Source: Bolinopsis microptera (Eukaryota > Ctenophora > Tentaculata > Lobata > Bolinopsidae). From it: a stretch of DNA of 64,000 nucleotides. The stretch is from assembly GCF_026151205.1 (NCBI RefSeq), contig NC_087077.1, positions 7,555,983 to 7,619,982 on the forward strand, in the 5' to 3' direction. Under the pieces are notes generated by a model that was not told the DNA's origin, searched no databases, and saw only the letters and a program-made list of their open reading frames with translations. Shown one piece after another: positions 1 to 13,034 of the stretch (positions are counted from its first letter, which is position 1; each line of letters starts with the position of its first letter). The translations under genes were made by a program, and so were the position numbers.

Positions 1-2880
1 GAACTTTTCCCTCCAAATTATTTAAATCCGTTTTCTGCAACTGTTGCCACCAAATGTTTCCTCTCCCTTGCCCTGCTTTGCGGTGATATCGGGGTGGTCG
101 TACCGCCTCTTTATCCGTCAAATTTCTCCATTTTTGCTAGATCCCTCCGAATTTAGGTTTCTAATAGTATTGAAATGATACGAAAACAAAGGGAAAGAGT
201 AAGTAAATTAAATTGTAAAACGTTGATAAATCAAACAATTACAAACGCTTACAAGAGATATCAAAGGCTGGCGAACCCATACCGAATGTCTATTTTGTCT
301 AACCAATCGGCAATCGCTACACCAAACGCTTGTTCTGTCGAATGCTCCATGCAATCGGCAGGCACGAACTATCCAAACATGAAATTTGCTCCTGTAAAAC
401 TGACAGATCTCAGTAAACGTCAATCAGACATCTTTACACCAAACAATCATCCGGTTAACAATACGTGTTAAATAATCATTTCGGCTATCTTAATACTTTT
501 CACCTCAATTGTCACTAAAATAACCTAGTGGTCATTCGTCTAGCCCATTTTTGCGGCAATAGATGACTCAATCTTGTTCAATGTTGTGAAACTCAACTCG
601 GGACACGTCGCTTGTTAACACTCAACACTGGTACTAGTTAATACGTTAAGTTAACCGCCCATTTAGGTATCTTGTAAGAGATGTTAGTATTAGTCATTGA
701 ACTTCCGTTAACACGATATGTTTAAAACGATATTTAATTTAGATTGCTTTCGAATAGGAAGAAAAGCTTGAACTTGTTTTCCAGGAAATAGGAAACAATT
801 CTCACCTCAACTCTCCTCTCAAAAACGAATTCGTATAAACATTTAGTGTTTGGGCCACGGCCACCAAAATGTCCAAAATTTGGTGAGTTCTAAATTCAAA
901 ATTAGTTAGTAAGACCGGCTCCTAACATTCAGGATAGCAACCTAACATCTGACATTAAAATCCAATAAAATGGAACTGGTATAATTGATTTACTTTTTAT
1001 CCAGTTACAGCTTATATGATAAATTATCGTATAAGCTATATGTATATCATTGATAACAGTAAATCCCGGCAAAATATCGAATTCAGTAAGTAACAATACT
1101 ACATAGTTACCAAAGTCAATAGTTACCACTGACTAATGGCCACCCACCACCACTCACCAGCAGATGGGGGAGGAAAACGTTTCATGCTCACTTGACTTCA
1201 TGCTGCGGTAAAACTCACGCTGGTCTATATAGAGTATAGACGTTGTTATAGTAGTAAACGAGTAATTAGGATATTAACAACAACCCCATGTCAGTCGAAT
1301 TCAAACAGAGGAGCCCGGATTACAAATTGAGCTGTAAGCGCAGTTTTAATTACAACGGAGTCTCAATTTTCACGGTCGACTGATAAAGAATATAGTGGTG
1401 CGGGGTGAAGTATATTTAACAGGGTAGCAGGTGGAAGAGGAGGAGGAGGAGGAGGGAAATTGTGGGATTGTCCTGAGTAGATAGCTTGTGCTTATTGCTT
1501 AACAGGTATTCCGAAATACTGATAATTTGGGGTTGAGGAGATTGGGATCAGCTGTCCGTCGGCAAACTCGGCATAACATTACGTTTTATTGGTAAGAACC
1601 ATCTAGGCTTTTTAGTTTTTATATAACGATTCTTTAATATCTTCCATCTATATTATTTTGAGAAACTTCTAATTTCTATGAGATACTATTATAGAACCTT
1701 CCCTAAATAATTTATAAACCTATTTAGCAAACCACTTTTCTATAACCTTTTGATAGACCTTTAATAAAAGATTTATGAACCTTGACAATGACTAAACATT
1801 TTATAAACCTTGTATAAACATTATATGAACTGCAGTGGGGTTGTCTTCAGCAAATATTATATGAACCTTAAATTAAACTTATAAAATCCATTTGTATAAT
1901 TAACCTTCTACTGATCCCTGTGTTGCTGTTTCAACAAAGCTCGCTACTTAAATTTTATAACAAATACGAATCGCTACAAGTATAAAGTAATACAACGGAT
2001 CTATCCTACTTTAAGTTTATATAATCATTTTATAAACTATTTATAAACTGTCCTATGTCCATTGTCCATAGACCTCCTACCGTAACGAGTAACGACTATA
2101 TTCTAAGTATATTTCTGGGTAGGAAATCTGATTGCTTACTTGCAGCATACCTACCATGATATTTTATATGTTAACTGAATCTGTAAGACTAGTATATAAG
2201 TAAGATGAAAATATCTTAAAGTAAAATTCCCTAAAATATCCGCATCTTAAATGTCTTGAAGAGTAAGTCAAGATATAAAATCAGTATAAAATTAAATAAC
2301 ATTGATTATTCGTTGGTGTTCGCAATTCTGGTGTCTGGTAGTGCTAGATAAAGGTTTCTCAGTTTAAAAATTTAACTACCCAATCTGAATTTTGCGTTGT
2401 ACTTAAACATCAGGTAAACGGCTTGTCGCAAAGTTATAAGTGTAAACAATGTTCATAGCAATATCCAGCTTCCTGCTTAATTTTCAGTTACGGGGCTTAA
2501 ATGATGTCTCGACCTCCATAAACTCAGCCACTTTAATATCATAAACGTACGTAATAAATAAACTGATATATTATAATTCTGCAGATACAATGAGTTTATA
2601 CCTTGGTTATGTGGTTAATTACTTCCTGTTGTATTGGCTTAAGTCCGATGACTTCCTGTCAATTTAAGTGTTAAAGGTTTGCTTCAAGGAGCAGAACTCA
2701 TAGGAGAAGAGGCGTTTGAAAAATATTAGTAACCACTGTTGAACTAGGGTTGGGGCACCAAAAGAACGATCTTATCAATCTTGACAACCTCCTTTATAAT
2801 CTTTCTAATTGTGGCAGTAGTCAGTACCTGTAAGTATGAATACAGTGAATAGTGGATACCTTATCGGATGTCATTTTACC
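1..2880. other. AT-rich non-coding sequence
   Basis: No recognisable gene on either strand. The only open frames are short (under 100 codons), lack family motifs and look like chance. A short purine tract of repeated GAG lies near 1436-1455. It ends at the target duplication of the transposon that starts at 2890. Confidence 0.5.
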
Positions 2881-2889
2881 AGTAGTATT

Positions 2890-3387
2890 ACCTTATTGGA
2901 CCTTATTTGAACGGACATTAATGGAAGTTGAACGCTGGAGGTCCTAACGTTCATCTTAATGTCCGTTCAAATAAAGCCCGTCCGTTTAAGGTCCGTCCAA
3001 GTTAAAGTCCGTTGAGATTTTTTCTAAAATTATTCCACTGCGAACTCATGTTTAGGATATGATAACTTTTTAATTCCAGTCAAATTGTAATTTCTATCAT
3101 CGGATTCGGACTAAACTATATCATTGGATCAATGAAAAACGAGTTATTATACAATTTAAATATTCTAAGTATCACATTATGGCAATGCCGAAGATCAAGA
3201 AAGTGACCATGACATAATGGCATGATCACTTTCTTGATCTTCGGCTACCTCGTTCACTTCTTCGGAGTTATTATTTACCTCCACATATTGTAAAAGTTTA
3301 CACTGAAATACACGAGCGTTCATTTTAATGACCGTTCATAATCATGTCCGTTCATTTAATGTCCGGTCAAATAAGGTCCGATAAGGT
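2890..3387. mobile_element. Non-autonomous DNA transposon, ACCTTAT family, with perfect 9-bp target duplication
   Basis: Seen directly: the element starts ACCTTATTGGACC and ends GGTCCGATAAGGT, inverted ends about 30 bp long with few mismatches. AGTAGTATT flanks it exactly on both sides (2881-2889 and 3388-3396). Just inside each end are repeats of a GTCCGT core followed by CAA or CAT, separated by short A/T-rich spacers. An internal inverted repeat (about 3186-3205 against 3225-3245) makes a hairpin. At 498 bp it has no coding capacity. A related longer copy at 11613-12452 keeps an open frame. Terminal repeats with a 9-bp duplication are known for Mutator-like elements, but no transposase is visible, so the superfamily is inference. 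Confidence 0.8.
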
Positions 3388-3396
3388 AGTAGTATT

Positions 3397-6300
3397 ATTA
3401 CTGTTAGTGATACGATTACGATATGTTAATTTAAATGTGAGTCTTAGTGTTTATGTTGGATTTACTTTCAGTGTTATTAGAAGAGTTTTACAATTTAAGT
3501 TAAAGTACGACTGTAAGAATTAGGTGCAGTGGTTAAACTTATGAACCTAAATTGTCAGTTTGTGCTTAAGTTTGTGTACTGTTTAATTCTAATACTGCTT
3601 AAACGCCTTGAATCAAAATTGTGACACCGGCGTGGCGTCGTTTGACTCAGACTACTTACTACAACTTATACTACTACTAATTGTGGTGCGTTTACGTGAC
3701 TCAAGATACGATTAAACTGAAGGACTTAGTTGCTTTACTATCGCTATCATTATAAAAGTGCTCTGGCATGTTAAATGGTTACCAAGTTTGCACTTCTCAT
3801 ACCACCCATAAATATGATGTGCGTTAGTTTGACTACTTACTCTGAATAATTTTCAGACAAGCTGGTATACCAGATCCTGTATCGAACTGGAAAAGTAAGA
3901 GTCAGACGAGATATAGATTAAGTCACAAATAAAGACCGACATCTTCGGTCTCACAGTATTTATTATACGGTAGTGTTGAAGTCCCTGGGTACTAAGTACT
4001 CGTAAGTGGGCGAGTAACTTTTTTACTACCTATGTTATTATTAGTATATATTATTCTGACACACAGTAAATTAGCCTGTGGCCTGTATGGTAACTGCACT
4101 ATACTGCCCTCTGTGTAAATAGAAATAGGGCAACACTATTGACCTACCAAAACCAACTTTCAATTGGACATTAAAGCTTGGTCATTGGTAAGCAATAAAA
4201 TATTATAATGGACTTTTAACCTGGCTAATTGCTAATATCAAATTTAACTACAAGTATTACACATCTCCAAGAGAAATCAAACGCACACACACACACACAC
4301 ACACACGCTACAAATATAAACCCCGTCTTCATACAGCCCTACAATTGCAAACACCTAGTAATTTAACATGGAACCCACCTATCTGGGTTGGGCTACTCTA
4401 AATGGTCCTTCCGTAATTTTTGGAGGTATTATTATCAAAGTTATAACGAGAAACAAAACTCTGTGTGGTGACTGTCTGGGATAAAGTACCTCACTGAGTT
4501 ACTTCATATGATGTGGGACTCATGGGGGCGTAGGGGAACAGATGGTTATACAGAACTGCAGGCAGACAGGCGGAAAACGCCTTTTTAGTCTCAGTGTCAC
4601 TCAACTAGCGTTATACTCAATTATACTATGTTTAGAGCAATTATACGGTACAGTATAGTGGTACTAGGTACTAGGTACAGTTCGCGCTTTGTACGTTACC
4701 CTGCTTCACGTGGTAAATATTACAACGAAATTATGGCGCCAAGAAAATTGAAGAATGATTGTGGGAGCTTCAGCTGGGCGCCAAATGGTAACGTTACGCC
4801 ATCAGGCACGTAGCCAGGGGGGCTAGGGGGGCTGCATCCCCCCCGTAAAAAATTGAACCCCAGAAAAAAGATAAGCCGGCCCCTAGTCTCCATGGTCGCC
4901 TGGTAACTGGGCTGTGTTTATGACTGCAGTCAGTCAAAGATTTGAACTGTGGATTAGTAAATATCTGTCATAACATCCAAGCGAACATTCTAGAAGACTT
5001 CTATAAATAGTCAATAGTGTCCCCTAGACCTACAAATTTCTTTAATGCCAAATGTCGTCTAAAACACCATATTTCGCAAAAATTTCCTAAGCTATAATTA
5101 TCTGCGGATTACAGGTTGCATGTCTACGTTTTTTCTTTTATGTCGAGGCGGAAAAGGTGCAGGAGACCACCTACTCCACGATGGCATCTGATACAATACA
5201 ATACAATATTTATTAGACCAAAACCCATTTTTCCACTGTCGCGTGTTGCGATTACAGCATTTAAAATCAAAATAACTCGGTTTCTGATTGGAGTTAAGAA
5301 CTCAAATTGGGCAGTAAAATGATTTAGTGGGGTAAAGCCTAGTTTCAACGTCATCAGGCATCAGGCTGTCGAGTTAATAAACCAAAAGATTGCAAATAGA
5401 CCAAAGGCTTGCAAATTTCGCCATCTCGAAAAGCCAGTTTTTGTCAAAGCAACAGCTCCACGTTGGCGTTTTCAATAATGCAACGCGAGTAATCTCGCAG
5501 CCAGGGTAGGTAAGGCTTTGACATGGACATTATTATGCTAATCCCCTGGGGCTCTTAGAAGGATAAAAAACGTAAAGAGGGCGGTCAGCAATCTTCCTTG
5601 CCTTCAAACCTTTTGTTTCACACATTTCCTAGTCTCTCACGAGTTCTTGGATTAGCCTACAACACCATATAATTTTGAACAATTTGGTGGCTCGTATACG
5701 GATCTTACAACCATACTGAATATTCAACGCTCATTTTAGTGGATCTAACTGGCGTCCTGGTGGATTTAATCGATCGCATTACTTTTAAAACTATTGTATC
5801 ATAGCGGAGCGGTATAGACGCTCACAGGCTACCAGTACCACGTCTCGTGTAACCCAGGATTTGGTTTCGGATCGGACACTCTTAACACCGATAGATGAGC
5901 GGTCTACACGCTCACAGGCTACCACGTCTCGTGTAACACCAGGATTTAGTTTTGGATCGGCCACTCAAAACAACGATAAAGTAGCTGCAGTCTGCAGTGA
6001 CGTTACAGGAACACTGTATACTCCTACGAGTGGCACGTAGCAGGCCATGATCTCCCCCTGGAAGTCCCTGTCTCTCCGTCTTTAATCCGACGGGGTTGCA
6101 CCAGAGGTGGTGGTAACAGAACTTCAAGACTCTCGGAGTCTGTTTAGTTGTCGATATCTATGATTAATATAAATATGGTAATATATACCTTGAGAGTATT
6201 TCTTTCCAGCAGCAGGAGTTGGAGACATATGGATGCGTTGTGAAAGCCACCGAAAGGAAGGCTTACAGTCGACGTTGACCAATCAGAAGAAGAAGAAGAA

Positions 6301-8036
6301 TAGACCAAAACCTATTTTTACGCTCTCGCCTGTAGCGATATTAGAGAAAATCAAAATAACTCGACTACTGATTATAATTAGAACTTAGGTACTAAAATTG
6401 GACAACTGGATGTCTAAAATCCAGACTATTGTAGGGATTTAGACCTGATATCGATTGTATATACTAAATTATTACTAGCATATTTGTAACTGCAGTTTTA
6501 CAGAACTCTAAATGCTTAATGAACACACTTGCAGGTACCACCCATATTCACACTCAGACCTGAGTTTAGTCATTTTCCGATACGAGATTGGGGATGGGTT
6601 CTATAAACAAACAAACAAACAAATGGTGGGGTCCGCAGCAAGCCGTAATGGCTCTGGTTCAATTTGCAATTATACTATTCACTGTCAATAAATCGGTTTA
6701 ACTTTAATGAATTTTGTCGATAATTTATTTTTTCAAAAGCTGTTTTGTACCTATTTAACCAATTTCATATTTGTATCATTGGGAATGGGAAGAAATTAAA
6801 TATGTGAAAAAATTTAAAACGGAAGCGCACTAATTCATGTCGAACCCAAAACCCCAAATAAAAGTCAGATCAAAACTGTCTAACTCACAATATATAAATG
6901 ATAGACATCGTCAAATGATACTGATAGAGCGATTCAACTTATAATAAGTTCTTATGTATCATGCTGTATCACCAAAACTCAAAGTTTCGGTGAGAGGAAA
7001 TGGGCGAATAGTTTTTAGTGAACAATTCTTTATTTTATAACAACTGCAAGCCATAGACACATTCATCAATTAATAAGCTTTTAAACGAACTTTGTCTACT
7101 CACCAGCTAACCTTATCTATCAACTATAATGATAAATACCAGTGTCCAATATTGCTGGATTTGGTATAAGTTTTACCAGCGGATTAATCACGTTAAGTGA
7201 GCTACTTAATTAATAGCTATTGTCTGGCTAGTAGTAACTAGTATGTACTGCCTATTATAGTGCAGTGCGAGTGTTACCTATTTTTTACATCAACTGTCTT
7301 TTTCTTTAAAAAGGCATAAGATGTATAGAAGTGGAAGGAATTGAGAATGGGTATAGTAGGTAGGTAAGTTTTTCGTACGGTGTCACAAAGCAAAACATGC
7401 ATAACCCTCCGCATACGTTATTTTAATGCATATTCTCCGCGCGCAGCAGTTATGGTGTTGTCGCCATGGTTACCCTCCGCATACGTTTGCACGATTTGAC
7501 GATTGATCGAATTACACTTTCGATTGCGTGGCGCCAATTGATTTAGATAACAAGCGATTCCCCGGATTTTATACATTACATGTGTTATATTAAGTAGCTC
7601 ACGCTTTTCTTTACTTGATCATTGATCATGATGCGGTACAACATACTAACTTCTCGTTTTGTTGTGAGTGCTTGATTTGTTATACGAAATGGACCATAAA
7701 TGTTATTATGAGTTGCATTACTTACTACGGATTTCACGACTTTTAACTGCATATCACCACACAGGCGCAGGCTACGTTGTTCGGTCATTTAACTTTTTAA
7801 ATTTGACTAATTGACAATGGCAACCCCTCCATTTTGTGTTCCGTAGCGCCCCAAGAATGGTGAATAAAGAACCATTATTTAATATTTTGACCAACATGAA
7901 ACTATCGTTAATTTAAATTTTAAATTTTAAAAGGCATGGCAATCACTACGGTTGATGGAAATCTAGCGTCCGCTAACCGGCGCAATTCTTGTTTTAGGTA
8001 ATATGAGTGAAGCAATCATAATCGCAACGGTTTTTA
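3397..8036. other. Non-coding stretch with simple repeats
   Basis: No supported gene. It holds a (CA)n tract near 4284-4307, G/C runs near 4814-4848 next to a GTAGCCAGGGG motif often seen beside invertebrate repeats, a tandem duplication at about 5810-5980 (listed separately), and an AGA-type microsatellite near 6288-6303. Open frames here are short and motif-free. Confidence 0.45.
5810..5980. repeat. Tandem duplication, two ~85-bp units
   Basis: Two adjacent diverged copies share GCTCACAGGCTACC, CCACGTCTCGTGTAAC and the following GGATTT..TT..GGATCGG..CACTC block. The first unit covers about 5810-5893 and the second about 5894-5980. No coding sense was found. It may be part of a larger transposon remnant. 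Confidence 0.6.
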
Positions 8037-8664
8037 GTCAGACCTTGCCGGACTTATCTTTGATCATTGGGGCCGGTGGAGGAACATAGAGCAAGTAGAT
8101 GACTTTGTCTACCTTGGAAGCAGAATAATGAGTGCGGAAAAGGACTTTGATGTAAGGAAAGCCAAGGCATGGGGGCCTGTCATCAGTTAAAGACAACCTG
8201 GAAGTCTGGAATGCGCAGGGACTTAAAGATCCGTGTCTTTCGAGCAACGGTTGAGCCCGTACTCCTGTACGGCTCTGAAGCTTGGACGATAAGCCAATCC
8301 ATGACTAAGCGGATCAATGGATGCTACACTAGAATGCCCCGGATGGCCTTGAACATACGTTGGCCACAAATCATCAACAACAGTGATTTATACGGCAACA
8401 TCCCCAAGCCATCAGCGATGATAGCCTCCAGAAGAATGAGACTGGCTGGACATGTAGCCAGGCATGACGACCTTCTGGCAAACCAACTTTCTGTTCTGGG
8501 ACCCTCAGCATGGATACAGGAGACCGGGGAGGCCCCACCTTACGTTTCTTGACATGCTAAAGAAGAACACCAGCCTTTCCTGTGTTGAAGAGATAAGATC
8601 TGTTATGCTTGACCGCGACGTGTGGCGAGGAATTGTAGTTGCTCGGACCAAGAAGCCGACTTAG
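8037..8664 (+). pseudogene. C-terminal fragment of a non-LTR retrotransposon reverse transcriptase (broken)
   Basis: Conceptual translation gives the familiar tail of endonuclease/reverse-transcriptase proteins: first a DDFVYLGS block, then a VEPVLLYGSEAWT block near 8245-8290, then NGCYTRMPRMALN and ASRRMRLAGHVARH blocks, then a GRPHLTF block. The frame is broken at about 8165 and again near 8490, so it is not functional. The catalytic RT core and endonuclease are absent. 5'-truncated LINE copies commonly look like this. The clade cannot be fixed from this piece; a tail of this kind occurs in RTE-like and CR1-like elements. Confidence 0.75.
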
Positions 8665-10440
8665 GTGGAGGAACTGACTTTGTATACCGAACACCGCTTA
8701 CACTTAACTCATCTTCTTCAGGCTCAGGCTTCAATGTTAAAAACTATTGAAAATATAGCAGAGTGACAGTAAGCCAGCTGTTGGTCTATGTTTTGTTTTC
8801 CTTACTAATACAATGTATAGCTAGTAAATTGGAACTCTGCAGAAAAAGAACGCTACCACTATACTTATAGCTAGCAACTTAAACACTTCTGTTAAGTTTT
8901 AACAACGCCTATCTTTTATTTCGATCATCGAAATAACCAATTTCAATTATCAGAGTATGACTTTAAACGTTTGTCGCTCGCAAAAATCTAATCGGAAATC
9001 ATGAGCATGAAGATTTGATAATTAATCATCAATATCATATCATCATGAATATTTTATAAAATGCGGCGACGACCATTATGATTATTGATCGCGACGAGTC
9101 ATTTGTAAATAAGTGGCAATACGAAGACCATATATAAAATAAATTTGCGGTTTTATACGCTATCACTGGACAGAGTCAGTTTAAGCTCAGTCGATATATT
9201 ATTTTCAAATTTATCTTAATCTAGACAGGATCCTTAAACAGTTTCACTGATCGCCTGCTAATGGCAATGCGTTATCTAATATCTAGATATGACCACACCA
9301 CTTACTCCTGCAACGTTTGCAGTTTAGTTAGGACACTGACAGCGACTTTATCAAGTAATGGATAAACTAACCATCGGGCTAACGCTTCAACAAGGTGATA
9401 CTGTCAAGCTTAGAACTTTAATTCGACGGTAAATTTTGCAAGCAATATGTTCTAAACCGTTTATTCGAACTAACTTGGAATAACGTCAACCTATTTAATA
9501 AGAGACTACATACTTAAAACGCTGTTTAAGTATGACCTAAAAGTAAAGGTTGGTGAATGCTGGCTTAAGACTTAAGTCTAGTCAAAAGCACTGACTTCCA
9601 CTGCCACAGCAAATAAAGTATGTGCTGTGAAGTTTGACAAATTAAATAGCATTACTGTTAGGAGTTTACCAGCGTGACTCATCCAAGATTTAAGATTATG
9701 TTAATAAAAACGTTGAGCAGGAGCGTGGTACAATATTCGTGACCATAGGTATTAGGTATTAGGTATGAGGTACGCGGTACTCTAATCAAATAGAGAAGCC
9801 AGAACTAAAATACAAACAGTTTGAAACCACTGATTGAGAGGACAACGGTGGCTCATCTCATCAAAAAGCCAGGCAATGCACTCCGTCAGGGACATTCTCC
9901 AATTTCCGGGCAAATGTCACCGCCCTTTAATAAACTGACAGTAGGGGCACTTAACAAATTGCAGGAATTTTGCCTTTAGAGTCTTCGCTGAGCAGCGTAG
10001 AGGAAAACTTGCACATCGTACCTGATCCAGTGCTCTGGATACCGTCCAATTTGAAATATGCCCTTTTGTAAACCTCACTATTTGTTACAATTAATTTTGT
10101 AAGATGCCTAAATTTAAAACATTCGATGGCACGCATGAAAAGTTTTAATACTTTGACTAAGAATGATACCTCAAACAAATGAACTTTCTATATGAATAGG
10201 ATCATGACCAATGTTGAAGCTGCCCAGAAGTCGCGTCACAGCCACTCTAAAGTTACTGCATTTAATTCTGTTCATATATTTTTAGCTAAAACGTAAAATT
10301 GGGTTAGAGTGGACCGTCACCAGTGTCTTCTTTCATCAAATTATTAAAAGCAAGATTAAAAATTGGCAGCTCAAGGATCAGAATTTTAGTTCGTTAGGAA
10401 ACTGCTCCTTTAACGAGGTGAGCTTTTAGGCTAAATCTAT
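8665..10440. other. Non-coding stretch
   Basis: No gene can be supported. A degenerate copy of the end of the foldback element found at 59943 lies near 10290-10345 (shared core GAGTGGACCG, then CCAGTGTC). A 75-codon open frame on the minus strand near 9951-10178 has no recognisable motif. Confidence 0.4.
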
Positions 10441-10444
10441 TTCT

Positions 10445-10600
10445 TAGGTACGATTAACCGCAGGGACAAATCTTAACCGCAGGCAATCAAAACCATCAAA
10501 AATCCAAGTTTTTTCATCTTTTTTTGGCGTTTTTAAAATTTTAGCAGATAATTTTAGTACAAACAGATCCGTCTGAAAAAAATCGATTTACCGACACAAG
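10445..10600. repeat. Diverged relative of the ACCTTAT transposon interior
   Basis: The block at about 10480-10550 (GGCAATCAAAACCATCAAAA and beyond) is the reverse complement of the right interior of the transposon copy at 11613-12452 (about 12295-12375). Outside it a different short motif, TTAACCGCAGG, occurs twice, where that copy has GTCCGT repeats. This suggests a related element with the same interior but different subterminal repeats. Its outer ends were not found. Confidence 0.45.
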
Positions 10601-11612
10601 AAGCTTTCTAAGGATTTTTGACGTTTTTGAGTCCCATATATAGGTACCCTTTATGGCTGACCAACTTTTCCAAACTTTTCCGCGTGTCTTAAGGCCACTT
10701 TTTGCCACTTTTACCACTTTTTACCACCTTTCTTGTTTGTCGAATATCTTTAGTTTTGAACATCGTAAAAGCTTGCAGATTAATCGAGGGTGGTCATCTT
10801 ATCAGGAGGAAAAACTTTTGCATTTTGTAAGGACATTTTTACGTCAGACAATCAGTTAATTGGATAATTATCAATAAGCTAATTAGCATAATTTCAAAAT
10901 TTTTTTATTGGCTCAAAATGATCGGAATAGCTTAAAACACGGAGAAAAGTAGTTTTTAGAAAAACTTTGAAAATTTTTCGCTTACATTTTTTTCGAGACC
11001 CATGATTATATACGTTACTTCAAGTGCAACTAGTTAGCTGTTAAATAAGTTTACTAAACTAGCTAACTCAAACTGCGTAGAATTAAATCGGTTATGGCTT
11101 AATCACTTCAAAGGCTCAAACGCCCACTAAAAACGAAGTTGCTCAATAAATTAAAATAAGCTGCACTCGGTTATATGATAATATTAATATATGGAATAAA
11201 ATCCTCATTTCATTGAATAGAACATGATGGTGAAATGTCAAAGCGGCTGGCCTTACAATATACCTTATCGGTCATATTTCATAATTTAATTATCACGGAC
11301 ACGTTTTTCACGGACCAAATTTTTCACGGACATAATTGATAATTATTTACGCTCATGACCGCCCAAAAATTTTGACCATTTTTGGTGATTTTTCAATGAG
11401 TGTTTCACTCTTTTTCTGAACTCTAGAATGTGACTGAGGAGTAATTATATTTGTCCTAGTATACTAATATGCTAATATAGTAATCGACTACACATGACAC
11501 AGATTTCTACGCATATGTACTTGTAGGACTAGGGACACACACTAAAATTATGGAAATAATTACCGGACTTTATTATTCACGGACCTTAATGCCACAGACC
11601 TTTCACGGATAT

Positions 11613-12452
11613 ACCTTATCGGACCTTATTTGGACGGACATTACTTGAACGCTGGAGGCCCTAGCGTTCACGTTAATGTCCGTTCAAATAAAGTCCGTTC
11701 AATTAATGTCCGTCCAAGTTAAAGTCCGTTGAATTTTTTTCAAAAATTTTTCCATTTCGAACTTTTTGTCCAGAATATGACAACTTTTTAATTTCAGTCA
11801 ATTTCAATTGCTATTATTTATATTAGACTAAACTATATCTTTGAATCAATAAAAACAAGGTATCATAAAATTTTAACAATCTGAATTGTAAATATCACAT
11901 TATTGCATGATCACTATCTTGAAGTTGATCTTCGGCTTCTTCTACCTCCACATTTTCTTTTACAACTGGTTGTCTGTCCAACTCGTAGTCGTGCCGGGCA
12001 ATGAACGATCCCAACTGCTCTACTAGAGAGATACTTGAATGCCTAAAGTACAGCTTAAGCTTTATCTCTAGCTCCCCAGTTGGTATAGGCGACCTTCGGT
12101 GGCTTATGTCAGCTACGATACCTTCTACTGCATACCACCGATTTCGATAAAGTAGAAGAAAAACCGGGATATCTCCCTGCACGAAAACCCATTTGATAAA
12201 GATGATATGTGATATTAGATAATGATCATGTACACATATTTTAACATTTTTACTTATTATAGACTGCTTTTCTTGCTTAGTGTATGAAAAATGGATTTAA
12301 AAATCATTTGCTAAAATTTAAAAAACGTCAAAAAAAAGTTGAAAAAAATTCGGATTTTTGATGGTTTTGATTGCCTTCTAGCGTTCATATTAATGTCCGT
12401 TCATAATTATGTCCGTTCAAGTAATGTCCGTCCAAATAAGGTCCGATAAGGT
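11613..12452. mobile_element. ACCTTAT-family transposon with an internal open frame
   Basis: It starts ACCTTATCGGACC and ends GGTCCGATAAGGT. The subterminal regions carry several GTCCGT-CAA type motifs at each side (11625-11735 and 12385-12450). It matches the 498-bp copy at 2890 at both ends and near the start of the interior, but keeps about 340 bp more, including a minus-strand open frame. The flanking 9-mers do not match, so the insertion history is unclear. Confidence 0.65.
11898..12182 (-). CDS. Unidentified open frame inside the transposon, possible terminal exon
   Basis: About 95 codons without a stop. I do not recognise the family. The N-terminal part reads like a folded domain (motifs LLLYRNRWYAVEG and LYFRHSSI) and the C-terminal 25 residues are acidic. 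There is no ATG at the start: the frame begins at GTG and stays open farther upstream, and TTTTCGTGCAG just before the first codons could be a splice acceptor. It may be the last exon of a transposase-related or accessory gene carried by this family. The smaller copy at 2890 retains only the end of this region, rearranged into a hairpin. Whether it is expressed is unknown. Confidence 0.3.
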
Positions 12453-13034
12453 AATTATTCACGCTAAGGTCTTCAGCGTGAAAGTAATGTCCGTGATAAT
12501 TATGACCGATAAGGTACTTCAAAAACTAGATGCTCAGTTCCCAAGAACGACTTGCCGCGGGTTACCTTATATAGAATATACTAGGAAAATGGTTGAGAAT
12601 ATCAGTAATAAGGTCCTCAAATTAGAAAGATCACTGTTGCGAAACGTTAATGCTCATTGCTCCTGATGACCAGACATCTTAATCCCCAATCAGGGTCATA
12701 TCTACTTATGGTACTGGTAGTGATGATGAACTGGTGTCTGTGACTAAGAAGTATGTTGACATACGTTGCATGCCACTTTTCGCGCGCGAAGTATGACAAA
12801 CACCTCTCAAGAACAGGAAGTTTCAGTGAAGGTGACACTGTTGAAACATCCCAGGAGACTTCCTCAACAGATGTTATGCCTAGGAAGAAAATATTCAGTT
12901 ACCCAAGAAGACAGGGCCAAGCCCAAAAATAAAATCTCACTTCATTAAAATTTGAATTTGAAAGAACTTAAATTGAAACATGAAAGAACTTGCTTTGGGA
13001 GCTCAACATGGTCCAACTCCAACCAGCGAATGCC

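Larger units (their letters stand above)
11262..12515. mobile_element. ACCTTAT-family transposon, second subtype, interrupted by 11613-12452
   Basis: The left end (ACCTTATCGGTCATA, then repeated CACGGAC motifs) and the right end (GTCCGTGATAATTATGACCG then ATAAGGT) are inverted copies of each other. They share the first ten bases with the inner copy but carry a different subterminal array, with CACGGACA cores rather than GAACGGACA cores. No clean target duplication was found (flanks TTACAATAT and ACTTCAAAA), so the boundaries may be rearranged. The inner element appears to be inserted in or joined to this one. Confidence 0.55.

Noticed and set aside
175-471. 98-codon plus-strand ORF near the left edge
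   Set aside because: No recognisable motif, low-complexity-free but random-looking composition, overlapped by an opposite frame of similar length; length is expected by chance in 64 kb.
11613-12452. Clean target duplication for the inner ACCTTAT element
   Set aside because: The flanking 9-mers (CACGGATAT and AATTATTCA) do not match, so no duplication is claimed despite clear ends.
12409-12666. 85-codon ORF starting MSVQVMSVQIRSDKV
   Set aside because: The repetitive N-terminus is just translation of the GTCCGT subterminal repeats.
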